Shown piece after piece: positions 1-12,400 of a DNA stretch of 64,000 nt (the stretch's first letter is position 1; the number at the start of each line of letters is the position of its first letter). Source of the DNA: Litsea cubeba (Eukaryota > Streptophyta > Magnoliopsida > Laurales > Lauraceae); contig CM022948.1 in NCBI GenBank assembly GCA_012931725.1, positions 112,565,930 through 112,629,929 on the forward strand, read 5' to 3'. Both the position numbers and the translations under genes were made by a program. The notes beneath the pieces were generated by a model that did not search any database, was not told the DNA's origin, and was given only the letters and a program-made list of their open reading frames with translations.

Positions 1-369
1 AAATTAATCAAACTTGAGATCGGAACCCATCATATATATATATATATATCAATGGCAAAATATATTAGATTGCATTGAAATCAGGCAAAAGATTACATTA
101 AACTCTTACTCTTCTTTTGCAAGATTGAAAAGAATATTTCGTATTCATCTGAGTGATCCATAATTATGGATTATCTCAATCTACTCATCCTGAATGAGGA
201 TGATTAACACGAAACAAACACGATTTGCAAATTGAGTGGTCCAGAATCCAGATCCTGTCTTTTCCCGTACATATCTAATAAAAAAGCTTAACAGGTTGAT
301 TGTCTATTAACGCCCTATTGAACACCTAAAAATGTTCAATAAAACCTCTTGTTTATTGTAGGACCACTT

Positions 370-408
<39 letters not shown>

Positions 409-2310
409 ACCCTCGTTTGAAACCTATTTGAAAAGCTGCATTAGAGGATCCAAGCTTTTTTACTGAATCACATCGACCCCAGTGGACAAAAATCCATACA
501 AAGCTATCCCCACCATATTTGCATGGAGACCTTTTCAAGTCACGTACTGTATACATTTAGTCAGCATGCCATTGACATGGGTATGGTAGTTTGCTTGCGT
601 GATTGTGTATATCTACCGTACCATTTCCTGTCAAACAGTATAAGGTATAAATGACTAGGCTTAATTTTACAGGTCCGCAGGACTACTGAAGTGAAATTTA
701 TTTCAGTGCTATCTTTGAAACACCTTTTAAGTAAAGAGCCCAGATGTGACTCACTCACCACACCCACACCAGAACCCAAAGATGTCAATCAATGGGTAGG
801 GACTAGGGAAGAAGAATCCAAGGAGTCGAAGAAGTTGACATGAGTAAGGAAAAAGGTATATCAACCGAAAAGAAGATGTTTTTTGGGTAGAAATTTAGAT
901 AAAAACATATGCTTCTAACACTGTAGCTCAAGACAATTTAAAATTTATGCACCCATTGGGTCTATTTGGCCTAAAACTTTTTAGATAGATGGTCGGCTCA
1001 TGGACCTTCTAGTATTTTAGGAAGCTCACGGGAATGTCTGATTGAATCAAATTTAAGACTTTTTTTTAAATTATCAAAAAAAAAGAAAAAACTTTTTCAA
1101 GTAAACATGAATATCTAACGAATAATAACTTTTTTTTTTACAAGTTGCAATATATAACTCTTGCTATATAACAAGTTTGTGTATAATGACAACGCGATTA
1201 GTTTGCCTATATTATTTTTACTATATAATCAATTTATTTTTTTTCTAATTATATAAAACATACTAAATAATCTATTTGTAAAGGGTATACTTGAATTTGC
1301 TCAATTTCAAATAGATCTAAAGTTGAATCATCTCAATTTCAAATATATCAAACTTGTCAAATAGGACCTTATAAATTTAGATTGATACAAGTTCAAACTT
1401 GAGAATCAGACCATGAGCCCAATATTTAAAATTATAATTTGAATTTAGTGGATAAGTTTTTTTTTTTTTTTTCAGGTCTAAACTCGACCAAGTGTACTTC
1501 CTTAGGTCTGGGATTGAGAATCACTAGGTGCTATTCATCTAATTTAAAGAACCTGCATTTTGGTGAGATCCATTCAATAGAATATGGGAGTAACTTGACT
1601 CATTTACATATTTACATGAATCTTGCTAAATAGGGATGAAAAAGGGTGTGATTTGAGTTCGATCCATTGTGCGCAATTGTAGCACACCATGGCTCGTATG
1701 ACAAGTAACAATTGTGGCACGTTGTGGTGCTCATCTTTGATCCATCCAAGCCCCTTCGTAGGTACTAATTTCCTATAAATCGACAGCCACCTTAACTTGA
1801 AACTTATGTAAATCATAGTTACTGTTAGATTGATTTCATTCACAAGAGAAAACTAGTTAACTTTGAGGCCCTTCTTTCTTTGGCTCCAGTAAAATCTCAT
1901 CCACTATGGAGAGGGAAATGCCTTACCATCAAGCTGAATGGATTGTCAAAATTTGATGCTCATAAATGAATGATTGCAACATTTTGTTAGGGATAGTTTT
2001 GCGCCTAAAATCTAATCAATTATAAAGCCCTTTTTTATTACACTGTCCTCCTTCAATTGACTTGCATCCAAATGAGTCTCACAATGAGATTCGACTTCTG
2101 CGTGCCATAGGAACTATGATAGAAATCCATAAGATGAAATTACCAATGTAATATAGAAATATATTAAGATTATGACATTGGATATTAGGATCTCTTAGTT
2201 TAAAAACCCTGGATCCAACTCACATGCATCTTAAATTATTAGGATACATTCACACTGTTTAACCTAGATTCAGAATAAAACTGGCAATAGTACTTGGACC
2301 AGTATTTCAT
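1..2310. other. gene-free AT-rich intergenic region
   Basis: No coding region was recognised. The region has a short TA run near 32-49, a GA dinucleotide run at 374-404 and several poly-T tracts. Short open frames here are interrupted and look like chance. Confidence 0.6.
374..404. repeat. (GA)n microsatellite
   Basis: About 15 uninterrupted GA units. Confidence 0.9.
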
Positions 2311-2619
2311 CCATCTTGAGACTCTATTACTTTTTTTCCAACGTTAATGATTTTTACTGTGTTAAGTACACCCATAAAAAGACCCCTTACATTCCATCCA
2401 ACTCCCCACGAGCGGGGGTCCTGCCAGTGCCACCTTCCAGACACAACCCCAACAAACGGAAAATAATACCTATTATTACACCCTTCCCTCTCTCTCTCTG
2501 TCTGCACTGATCTCCTCTTCTCCACCCCCACCTTATTATTACCCTTCTCTTTTCTCCACACACTCCACGGTCCATTCAATCAACCCCAGAATCATGCCTG
2601 ACGAGTGACTATAGAGAGA

Positions 2620-2656
2620 TATATATAGAAAGTAATAACCACCCACTCCACACGTG
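2620..2656 (+). promoter_or_regulatory. candidate TATA box and G-box upstream of TCP gene
   Basis: TATATATAG at 2620-2628 and a CACGTG core at 2651-2656 lie about 200 bp upstream of the candidate TCP start. The TATA motif is at a plausible distance for transcription starting near 2650. The G-box would then fall at or just after the start site, so its role is uncertain. Confidence 0.4.
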
Positions 2657-2736
2657 TGCAGGCACCATACAAATTACCAACATCATTTCTTTCTTATTGT
2701 TTTGTAGTTGCTGTGGTTGAGACTTGAGAGAGGGAG

Positions 2737-2823
2737 AGATGGGGTCCTGAAGAACAGAAAGGGAGAGAAGTGTTTAGAGATGGGGTCATGAAGAAAAGAA
2801 AGGGAGAGAAGAAGTGTTTTTAA
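2737..2823 (+). promoter_or_regulatory. tandemly duplicated leader with three short uORFs
   Basis: A 41-bp unit is repeated in tandem upstream of the TCP start. Each unit contains ATG-GGG-TCN-TGA, a Met-Gly-Ser-stop uORF (2739-2750 and 2780-2791). The second overlaps, through ATGA, a third uORF of 11 codons at 2788-2823 rich in Lys. If transcription starts near 2650, all three precede the main start at 2829 and would reduce its translation. This is inferred; no expression evidence is available. Confidence 0.55.
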
Positions 2824-2828
2824 GAAAG

Positions 2829-3924
2829 ATGGAACAACAAGCAGACCATGGAAGAGGAATTGGAAGTGAAAAGCTTAATTCTACTTCTTCTTCAGAACAA
2901 CAACACAACAACAACAGCAACTAGTAGTAGTACAAAGAGGAGGAACAGGTGGGCCTCCATCATCATCATCATCAGGTGGGCCATCAACACTCGATGCCGG
3001 CCTGGCAATCACTACCAGATCCAACGACCGGAAGCAGCAGCAGCTGGCCGTCGCCACCAAGCGCTCCTCCAAGGACCGCCACACCAAGGTGGACGGACGG
3101 GGGCGGCGCATCCGTATGCCGGCCACGTGCGCCGCTCGCGTCTTCCAGCTGACCCGCGAGCTCGGCCACAAGACCGACGGCGAGACCATCGAGTGGCTCC
3201 TCCAGCAGTCCGAGCACGCAATCATCGCCGCCACTGGAACCGGCACTATCCCCGCCAACTTCACCTCCCTCAATGTCTCACTCCGCTCCTCCGCCTCCTC
3301 CCTCTCCAAATCCGCCCCCCACTCCTTCCACTCTGCCATCTCCCATCTGGGGTTCTCTCACCATCCGCAAAATCTCCTCCATCTCTCCTCCGACCAGAAC
3401 CTCAGAGAAGAAGATGGCAGCTCTGCAGCGAAATCCGCCACCACCCACCTCCAATTGCACCGCAGCACCAAGATCCCGGCCCCCTCCGGCCGCCCAACGT
3501 CCTCCCTGCCGCCGCTGCGATGTGGGCCGTCGCCTCGCCTGCCCCAACCAGTGCCGGAGGAGGCGCCTTCTGGATGCTTCCAGTCACTACCGCCTCCACC
3601 GGCCCCACCATGGCCGCTGCAGCCGGCCCATCTGAGCCGTCCATCTGGACGTTCCCAGCGGCGGGGCAGTTTCAAACGTCGATTCAGGCCGCCAGCCAGG
3701 CGCCCCTCCACTTCATGCCGAGGATCGAGTTTCAGGCCACCCCACAGCAACATCTGGGTCTGGGGATCTCGGATGCTAATTTGGGTATGTTGGCAGCTCT
3801 CAACACCTTCCGTCGAGGAGGTTTGAATGTCAATTCCGAGCAAAATCAGCCGTTGGATCACAACCAAGTTCATCATCACCAAGGTGCTGACAGTGGAGAT
3901 GACCCCCAAACAAGTTCTCAGTAG
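2829..3924 (+). CDS. class I TCP transcription factor (TCP8/14/15/22-like), frame broken twice
   Basis: Plant-specific DNA-binding regulator of growth and cell proliferation. The TCP domain lies at 3059-3253: the basic part reads KDRHTKVDGRGRRIRMP, followed by helix-loop-helix sequence with RVFQLTRELGHK and EWLLQQ. It continues with the class I extension ATGTGTIPANFTSLN. The C-terminal part has AMWAVA, FWMLPV and GMLAALN blocks and ends in SSQ at the stop 3922-3924, as in TCP8/22/23-type proteins. These parts are not in one frame. The likely start ATG 2829 is in one frame, which stops at 2922. The TCP domain is in a second, with a stop at 2876 and no upstream ATG. The C-terminal blocks are in a third. 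The first shift falls between 2879 and 2922, in CAA/AGT repeats; the second between about 3380 and 3510. Each equals one missing base. Sequencing error or pseudogenisation are both possible. There is no sign of an intron. Confidence 0.85.
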
Positions 3925-6900
3925 AGAGGAGAAGAAAGTAAGAAACCTCTCTCTCTCTCTCTATCAGCACTGTAATTTACTGGGTTTTTTTTTTTTTTTT
4001 TTTTTTTTTTAGCAATTGATGGGGTTTGTGGCTTGTGCTTTTGAGTTGCATAAACTAAACTAAAATCCTCTACAGTTTTTGGTGTTTTGTTTATTTTCTT
4101 ATCCTTTTTTTTTTGTTATGATTTGTGGAGTTCTCCTTGAGCTTTTGTCTAATTGTTTTGATCCAAAGGATCAAAGGAGACATTGATCAATGTACAGAAA
4201 ATGGGGATTTGTTTGTGCAGCAGTAGAAATAATTCTTTGTTTTTTGTACTTTGGGAGAAAAGCCTCATCATATGTGCTTATGTTTGTGATAATCGAATTG
4301 CTCATCTTTGATTTCTCCTCCTCCATAGATACCCATGTAGATGCTTCTTGTTTCTTGTTGGATATACCTGCTTATTTATTTCTTTATTTGGTTTCTAAGC
4401 CTATCTGAACCAGATTTACATGGTGCAAGATGTGATAAAAAAGAATTTCTTGTGTTTTCTTTCTTCCTCCTCGTGCTCACATTAACCAAGATTGTCATTC
4501 CTGTGGGCATCATTGCTTATCTACTGGTGGAAGTTGGAACAGCTGTTCCTGGTATTTAGGCAGGTTTTTTGGTTTGTGGGGTGTTTTCTATTTCTAATGT
4601 CTGCAAATGAGCTCTCTCTCTCTACTAGAACTAGAATACCTTTTTTGTGGGGCTAGAATTGAGGAAAGCCAGATTACCTTGGATGAGGAGTGGAAGTGGA
4701 CTAAATTGGCGCTACATATGCATGATTTGTTTGAAATTTATCTAGCATGATTTGTTTGAAATTTATCAACAGAGACAAGAAGCAGATCACCGTAAGTCCA
4801 ACCTGCAGGACTACAATTGTAATGCAACCCACCTTGTTTGACCCCACTTTGTCTAATCATATCCCAACTTGAGTGCCCACTTTGGCCCCGATAACCATGA
4901 TTGACAGTTTGAATAATAACTTTGTATGGGTTGTGTGTAGTTAAGCATGGTCACCAACTATTCTATGATTTGATCCGATATATATGTGATTCAATCAAAC
5001 TAACATTGTTTCATTTATATCTAACCATCTATGGTCCGGCATGCATATGGGTGGATGTAGTTTAAAACAATTTGGACTTTGATCATATGACTAGTCATAG
5101 AATACACATCGTGTAATAGGTCAGGTGGGTGATATTGCTTTCTTACATGAGTGCAGGGAGAGCAAGTAGCAACTCTACAGTATTAGTACCTGTTTCTACA
5201 GTATTGATTATGAAATAATTATCAACTGTGCATAGTAAGGGTTAAGTGAAGCAATGAAGCATCAAAGGAGGAGAACTTAAAAAACACCAGAATTCCTGTT
5301 CTCTTCAGATCTCTACCCTTGAACCTTCACTACATTAGTGCCTGTTTTATATTTAGTACCCTCTTTCTTGTGAGTTTGTGGGGAGTACTGTGAGTTCCTA
5401 GAAATTGAGTAGGAGCTCCAATAATGGGTAATACAAATTCTTTAGTATTCAGTATGGGTAATTGGGGCCAACAGTTCGTTTTGCAAAGATGATAATCCCT
5501 GATGTAGATGGTCTCATGCACAGAAAGAAAAAAAAATCATATATTTCTCAGCATCTAATCCCAACCGTTCAACTGTTCAGTGACTCAACTTTGTCCATCT
5601 CTTCTTTAATAATGGCCTGCCTGTTTGGTAGCGTGGAGATTGTTGCAAACACGGTTTTTGAAACATCTACATGGAAATGACTCAATAAAAATTTACATCT
5701 CAGAAAATGTGAAGATTTGGTTCCTTTGTAACTCAGAAATAATGGCTTGGAACTGTGGATTTGAAGGAATTGAATTTTCAGTTATATCTTGAAATTAAGC
5801 GAATAAGCCATCCATTAGAGAGATAATTATCAGTGCTTCGGATCACCCAAGCGGGCCTTAAAATATCCATCCAAATGGAGCTATCAGTATCAGTACTTTG
5901 GATCGCAAAGTTGGGGATTTTAGGTCCTACCAAAACTCTTCACTTCTCCAGTGGGGTTGATGATGACCTCAAATTGCACCAAGGGCAATAAAAAATAATG
6001 GGCTAGCCATGGAAGAAGAAAGGATATTATATAAGTAGGGCCACCATGGCCCAGTGAGGGTGTCTTGCAGAAAGTTTTGAGGAAAATGATTAGCCTAATA
6101 ATATAGGTTGATTGTGAGATTAATTCTTATCAAATCTCACCCCCACTTTACAGGTAACTCTAGGATGGAGCTTTACCCCAAAAAAAAAAAAAAAAAAAAC
6201 CTAGCTGTGGGTGAGAGAAATTGTTGCACATTCACAGTGGGAAACTGGTAGATGAACGGTCATGATCACGAGAAAGAGGAGCAATAAGGGGGGAGACTGG
6301 GATCGTATCTTTCTTTCAATGAAACTTGAATGATTGTAATTCAAGTCAACTGGACCTTATAAAGTTCAAACGAAAGCATATGGTGAATGTTATTCTATCA
6401 TATCAAGTTGGAAGGCAGTGGAAAGTGGGGACCATGTACCTTGACTTTGTAAGTGGTGGTGGTATCAAGGGAGGCAAACCTGATAAGATTATTTTTCTTC
6501 CTTCTAAAAGTAAACAAAAGAGAGAAAATCAAACAAGAATCTTTGGCGACATTTATTCGAATGGTTTCAAGATAGACAAATTCTCCACATTGCCCACTTA
6601 ATATCTACCTTTGTTTATATATATATTTTAATAAAAATGGCCCACTCATGCTCAATCCAATCCTTAAATATCTACCCACCTCCCTACTTTCTCAATTAGC
6701 CCTAATCTTAAATTGACATCTGATCCAACTATTATCCCATTGGATTCAATCAAATGTAATTTCTAAATCCCCTAAAATTTGAGCCACTTAATGGGATCAT
6801 GTAAAGGTACTGATATAATTAATGCACATCTTTTAACTCCATTCAGATATTTTATTCTCTCCCTTCTGCTCTTCCTTTTGGGTGTCAAGCATCCTGGTGG

Positions 6901-7220
6901 GCCCCACTTTTATGTTTACAACAATCATTTCCTGAAACACAACTTTTGAGGAAAAAAAACAGGAAAAGCCCAGTTTCCACACGCGTTAAGAAGCAGAGTT
7001 CTCCGTCCGTGCCTTTCAAGTTGAGGCTGAGTGCAGACCTGCCGTGAGTTTCATGCTCTTAATTGGATAAGATAAATAAGTAGGGTGCACTGCAGGGTGC
7101 AGAGATTTCTCACTGTGTCATCGGTCATCCCTCGGTAGCAGTTGTACTCTCCCGTCAATCAAGTAAAAATCTTCTATTTTTTTTTTTTTTGGTAAACCTA
7201 TATTATTACCATTCCGACTT
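3925..7220. other. TCP 3' region and intergenic DNA
   Basis: The likely TCP 3' UTR begins here, with a CT run near 3948-3962 and a poly-T tract around 3984-4010. Beyond about 4.6 kb no gene was recognised. An A-tract of about 20 bases lies at 6180-6199. Confidence 0.5.
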
Positions 7221-7709
7221 GGAAAATTTTAAAATAAGATTTAAAATTTTTATCTTATTTTAAAAAAGGATATAAATTTTAAAACTTTTCAAATTAGTCT
7301 CTAAATCTTTTAAAAAGTTTTCAATAAAGGACATTCGTCCATTTAAAGTTATTTTCCGACAACTTTTCCCCTCAAGAATTTTTAATTATCCAAATTATCC
7401 TTTATTGAAATAAAATTCTCATTCACTTTCTCTATATTCTCGTCCTTTTCTTCGTCGATATCCTGATTGAAAAAAACTAGCATTTCCACGTCAATCGGCT
7501 GAATGTGGTGTCATGGTTTTAAATGAAGGGTACTTTGTTTATTTAATGAAAATTGAAAAAAAAAAGTCCTAAAAAAACATCATTAAATGGCCAAATGTCC
7601 TCAATTGAAAATGTATTGAAAAACTTAGGGACTGATTTGAAAAGATTTGAAACTTGTGTCCATTTTTCAAATAAGGCAAAAACCTTAAAGCCTTATTTGA
7701 AATCTTCCC
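7221..7709. mobile_element. Mutator-like MITE with ~130-bp TIRs
   Basis: The two ends are inverted copies. The left arm, from GGAAAATTTTAAAATAAG, pairs with the right arm from GGGAAGATTTCAAATAAG inverted, and the match continues inward through TTCAAATNAGTCYCTAA and a GGACATT block. The flanks TTCCGACTT and TTCATACTT agree at 7 of 9 positions, the size of a Mutator target duplication. No coding capacity was seen. Confidence 0.6.
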
Positions 7710-7769
7710 TTCATACTTTGAAGCAAGATGGCCTTGGTAGCACCTATGATGGCAATGAGTCCGTGTAAT

Positions 7770-7817
7770 GTTTGTATATGAAATTGTTTGTATATGAAAT
7801 TGTTTGTATATGAAATT
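7770..7817. repeat. 16-bp tandem repeat, 3 copies
   Basis: Three perfect copies of GTTTGTATATGAAATT. Confidence 0.9.
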
Positions 7818-8711
7818 TTATTAGTGCGGGTGGCAGGAAGGAGTGATTTTTTCCAATCTTTTCTTAAAGATTTGGTTGCCAAATGTGACTTAAATGTTAT
7901 GGATTCAAATCTTTCCTAATAATGTTGTGATCTGCCAATCAACTTAAGCTATTAAAGTAAATAGTTGTCATCGTGGTATTGGAGCAGAAGGTTGTGCCTT
8001 GGCTGCAACCTAATTTACTAGGATAACATTCTAGATCTAAAGACTAAATTTTGCTCCTCATCCTAAAATATGATTCTAGTTGTTTTTATTTATTTATTTT
8101 TATATATAACTTTTTCTCTGTTTAGTGTTTCGCAACTCACACCTGATGCATGGAAAAAAGGGAATATTGTAGGTGCAGGTGCACCATGGAGACCAACATG
8201 ACTGGCAAAAAATATCATTTATGCCCATGCAACAAGGGGATTTTCTTATGTATAAATATCATCATTATGCAGAATCCCAAAAACTTAATGGAGTTGGTTT
8301 TGTAATGATGATCATGTGAACAGGTAGGAATTTCAATATATGTAAGGACCACAGCAGATTTCTTCACAGTTGGACCAAGATTACAAATTGTCAAATGGTA
8401 GGTTGTAGATTTGGTAGTTATGTATCCTTCATTTGTACAGGTCAAAACTCAATCACGCTCCAGAAATGGTATAAGAAAATCATTAATTTAACTGGTCTTT
8501 GGAAAATACATTACCCAACCAAATGAAGGATGATATATAATTAGAAAATAGTTGACAACAGTGATAATCCATTTGATCAAAGGGAAAGAGAAATGGCCTT
8601 AGACAGTCATATAATTAATCAAGTCAGTCAAGAAGGACCGAAGCCTGAAGCTCACCCAAGCAAAATGGGTGTGGACTGCTTAAGAAGACAGGCCTAGCCA
8701 TCCTACCAACC

Positions 8712-8712
<1 letters not shown>

Positions 8713-8800
<88 letters not shown>

Positions 8801-8809
8801 TCTCTCTCT
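8713..8809. repeat. (CT)n microsatellite, about 97 bp
   Basis: Nearly uninterrupted CT dinucleotides with a single CCC interruption near the right end. The Arg-Glu dipeptide frame it creates on the minus strand is an artefact. Confidence 0.95.
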
Positions 8810-9116
8810 GAGGTCTGAATGCACCACCATCCTGTGATCAAATCTGCTCAAATACATGATCAGTTTAATCCGTTTAGATTATTAGAGAGAGGCTGTGACA
8901 AAATTGCATGCCTATTTTACTTGCATTGACTACGATGCAAAAGTCCATAACATTAAAAACATACCATTCTTATTTGAAAGAGATGCCTCACATGATAATG
9001 TACAGAGAAATCCACCCTTCTCGCTTCACCTGATTAAATAATCTTGCATTGAAAAGGAAAAGGCCAAAGGATACATATGAAGTATAACATGACAACAACA
9101 AACTCTTTTGGAGCCG

Positions 9117-9412
9117 TTAGCAATTCCATGAAGCTGATCTCTTGATGACGGGCTTCATCTGCTTATCTTCTTCCAGTGAGATCATTCCTAGATGAGAGGG
9201 GTCTTCCAGCATCATCTTTGCCACAAGGTAACCAGCTATTGACCACGTCTGGAACTTCCTTGCCTGTTTCCCAATATACCTGCCCAATTTTCCATCGTAA
9301 TATTCAGGCCAACTGTCTTTCAACAGCCGGTTCTCAGCAAGTTCAATTGCTTGTCTAGCGATTTGTGGTCGCCCTGTCTTAATACATGCTGCAGTCAGCA
9401 TCCACAGGAGCA
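9117..9412 (-). CDS. invertase coding exon 4
   Basis: Encodes VLLWMLTAACIKTGRPQIA to the C-terminal KRSASWNC and a TAA stop. The preceding 889-bp intron holds a small SINE-like remnant. Confidence 0.95.
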
Positions 9413-12400
9413 CTGTAGAAGACGGGAAAAAAAAATCATTAATGTAAATATGAACACCATTGCTGGACACCCACTTTTTTCCTCAAGAGAATAACAGAAT
9501 TGCAGCATAAAGATCCGTGTCACGTGATAATGAGTTACTTTAGTGCCCGTAATTTGACAGACGCTCAATAGTTCCCAAGGATGTGTTAAGAAGACTTTAT
9601 TGATCATTTTTTAGCATGTAAGTGAAACTATAGGTGCAGGACTCTCCACTTATGAGGTACATGGTTTGAGTTCAGGTTTGTTCCTCCGATGAATTTTAGA
9701 CTTGCGTGCTGGCAAGTTCACTCAAGATAGATCGGAATGGAGAAACTGAATTCGTGTAGCCGATCCCAACATAATTGGGACAAGGCTTTGTTGATGATGA
9801 TGTGCTGGCAAGTCCACTGACCTACCTTATCTAACGCTTGACTAGCATGTGAAAGCAAATAAAATTGGTACTGCAAATAGAAAATGATTGATTTAATTGA
9901 TGACATGTTGCTATCATGCAGATTGTTTTAGGACAAGACCAACAGATGTAGGATGCATGGGAGAGCTGAAGTCAGACAAGAACCCTTGTATTACTCACAG
10001 GATGGTTGTTAAGCACCACTATCCCACCAAATACAAATTCCAAATCTGCAGGTTTAAAAGCTTGGCTGACTTGCATGAACAATGAAAAATGAGTTTCTAC
10101 ATTACAGGAGACGGATATAGCCCTAGCTCCAAAGCAGGAATGAACGCAGAAGTAGATAAAAAAGCAACTGGTCCCCAACCCCCCACCAACCCCACCATTG
10201 GCCATTTCCAAGTTTTTATGAGAAAATTGAAGTGCGCCGAGTGTAAATGGCAGGGATTTGAAACATCGGCATGAGAGCACACAAAGATTAGATGGACTCA
10301 CCGGGCCAAGATCCTCCGTTGTGGTAGCTCCACCTAGTATTTTTGGGGGTCGCACCAGTTACAATCCGCCACTCATGGCTCTCAATTGCTGGATAACATA
10401 TCTTTATGGGCATTTCTCCCACCAGCTCTTCCCAGCGTGATTCAATGAGATCCATTATGGCCATGGATTGCTCTGGGGTTGCAAGGGATGATAGGATTGC
10501 AATGCAGTTACCTAGGGCAAACCATCGAAAATCCATCCTTGCAGGGCTGACATTTCCAATGAAGTAGCCACCATTGGTTGGCATGAAATCAAATACCCAA
10601 TCTGGGATTGAATCAGGAATAACGTTAAATTTGTTAACTGCTGTATGAGAATACTCCTCTGTTTTATATCGGTAAATGTCATTCAGTTGCTGAAAATCAA
10701 GCCAAAAGTAACTTCTCATGTGATAACTCATTGCATGCAAGCGTTTCACAATTAGCTCCACAACCTCTTTTCCTTCTGTATCATGTTTCATCATTGACAA
10801 AGCACACCTCAATGCCATAAAGAAAAGCGCTTGAATTTCAATTGGATAACCATAAATACCCTGTAAAATGAGTGTTCATCATAAAAAGAAATGAAAGGAA
10901 AAAAATGTTCCGTCAAAAGAGAGACTATCAAGTAAATGCAGAGTCGGCCTGGATGCATCTATTTAGCATGTCAAGGAAAGATGAGAAAATATGCAACATT
11001 AAGAAAATGATAAAACCTTGGGATTAGAAAATTCACTAAAGATAACTCACATTCTTCAATCAATGGTCATAAAAGCCCGGTTGAAAATCGTGGTTAGAAA
11101 TTAGAATTCCCATACCAATATTTCTTGCATTCGAAGTACCAAACATTCATATGACTTGTAATTCTCTAGTTTAACATGATACTCTTTTACCAGCACAAAT
11201 TTTGATCTGATCAAGTCCATGTTTTATCATCTCAACACATTCCATTGACCTAACAATAGTGATAAGCAATGCAATACAACTACTTCAATGTTAAGGAAGT
11301 CCAAAGTTTTAGGCTATATGAAATTCTGAACCATAACATAAGAACCACGAGATATTTAGTTTCTTGTCCTCAATCAAGATATACGCAGGAGTCTCTTTTG
11401 TGCTTCTAAAGAGACATATAACTGAAGGAATTTGCTTTTGCCATAAAACTATCGTATTAAACATTAAACAGGTACATCATTATATAGATCACATGAAGAT
11501 AACAACCGAAGAAATTCAATCATCATCGTAATAACATACAAATCTGAAAATTAGGATCTCAATATCTTTATTATCCTATTATTATTATTACTTATATCCT
11601 ACTATACAACCCACCCCATCCCTCCTCTTAAACTCAAGATGCTGCAAATGTTGACTTTGCATTATATAGATGAATAAGATGGTTCTCATGATCTTCTTCC
11701 AGCACTGTGTTTAATCCCTTGAGTGTTTCTCCTTTATTTTACTCTTCACTGTTTAATTTTTTTTATGGGAAATAAATACTCATGATGGTATTAATTTATT
11801 TGACCAGACTACACCTCATATATAAAACACATCCGTTTCCATTTTGAAATCAGATATTTTAGGGTGCATTAGTTTGCATGGAATTGATTCCTAGGAATCC
11901 ATGGGTGGTGGAGATGTAGATGCGACTGACCGTCCTAGGATTTGATTTACTAGGGTGATGGCTGGTTATTCAATTTCCATCTCCCCTTAGTTCATTTTTG
12001 ATGCAGCAGCAATACCATATTGTTGCAACAAGACTCGTGGGCCACATGTGGGACCCATGAAATTCTAATTTTAATTAGTTTTATTTTAGTAAGAGTATAA
12101 TTAGGATTAGTTTCTAATTATTATTTGGTTTCCTAGTTTGGTTGTTTTCTTAGGCCTTAAGTATCTTTTCCTATAAATATGACATTGTAGAGATTGATAA
12201 TCAGATAGAGAGAATTGAGTTAATAGAAGAATTATCGTTGAAGACTGTTTCTTCCTCGTGTGATTGTTCCCTGGGAACTCTAATTGTGCCCTAGCACTTG
12301 CATCCTAACCCTAGGACTGCATCAATTGGTATCAGAGCCCAACGATCCCCGATCGTTGGCGTGATTACCCCTATCCCTCCTTCCAATCCTCATCCCATAG

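Larger units (their letters stand above)
7710..9116. other. intergenic region downstream of the invertase gene
   Basis: Holds a 16-bp triplication, a long CT microsatellite and the presumed 3' UTR of the minus-strand invertase gene just below 9117. No further gene was recognised. Confidence 0.5.

Noticed and set aside
2848..3921. One continuous 358-codon frame through the TCP locus taken as the protein
   Set aside because: Its N-terminal two thirds is a shadow frame of low-complexity Arg/Pro/Ala sequence; the TCP domain lies in another frame. Only the C-terminal third is genuine.
8624..8857. Minus-strand frame over the CT microsatellite
   Set aside because: Encodes only Arg-Glu repeats from the dinucleotide run.
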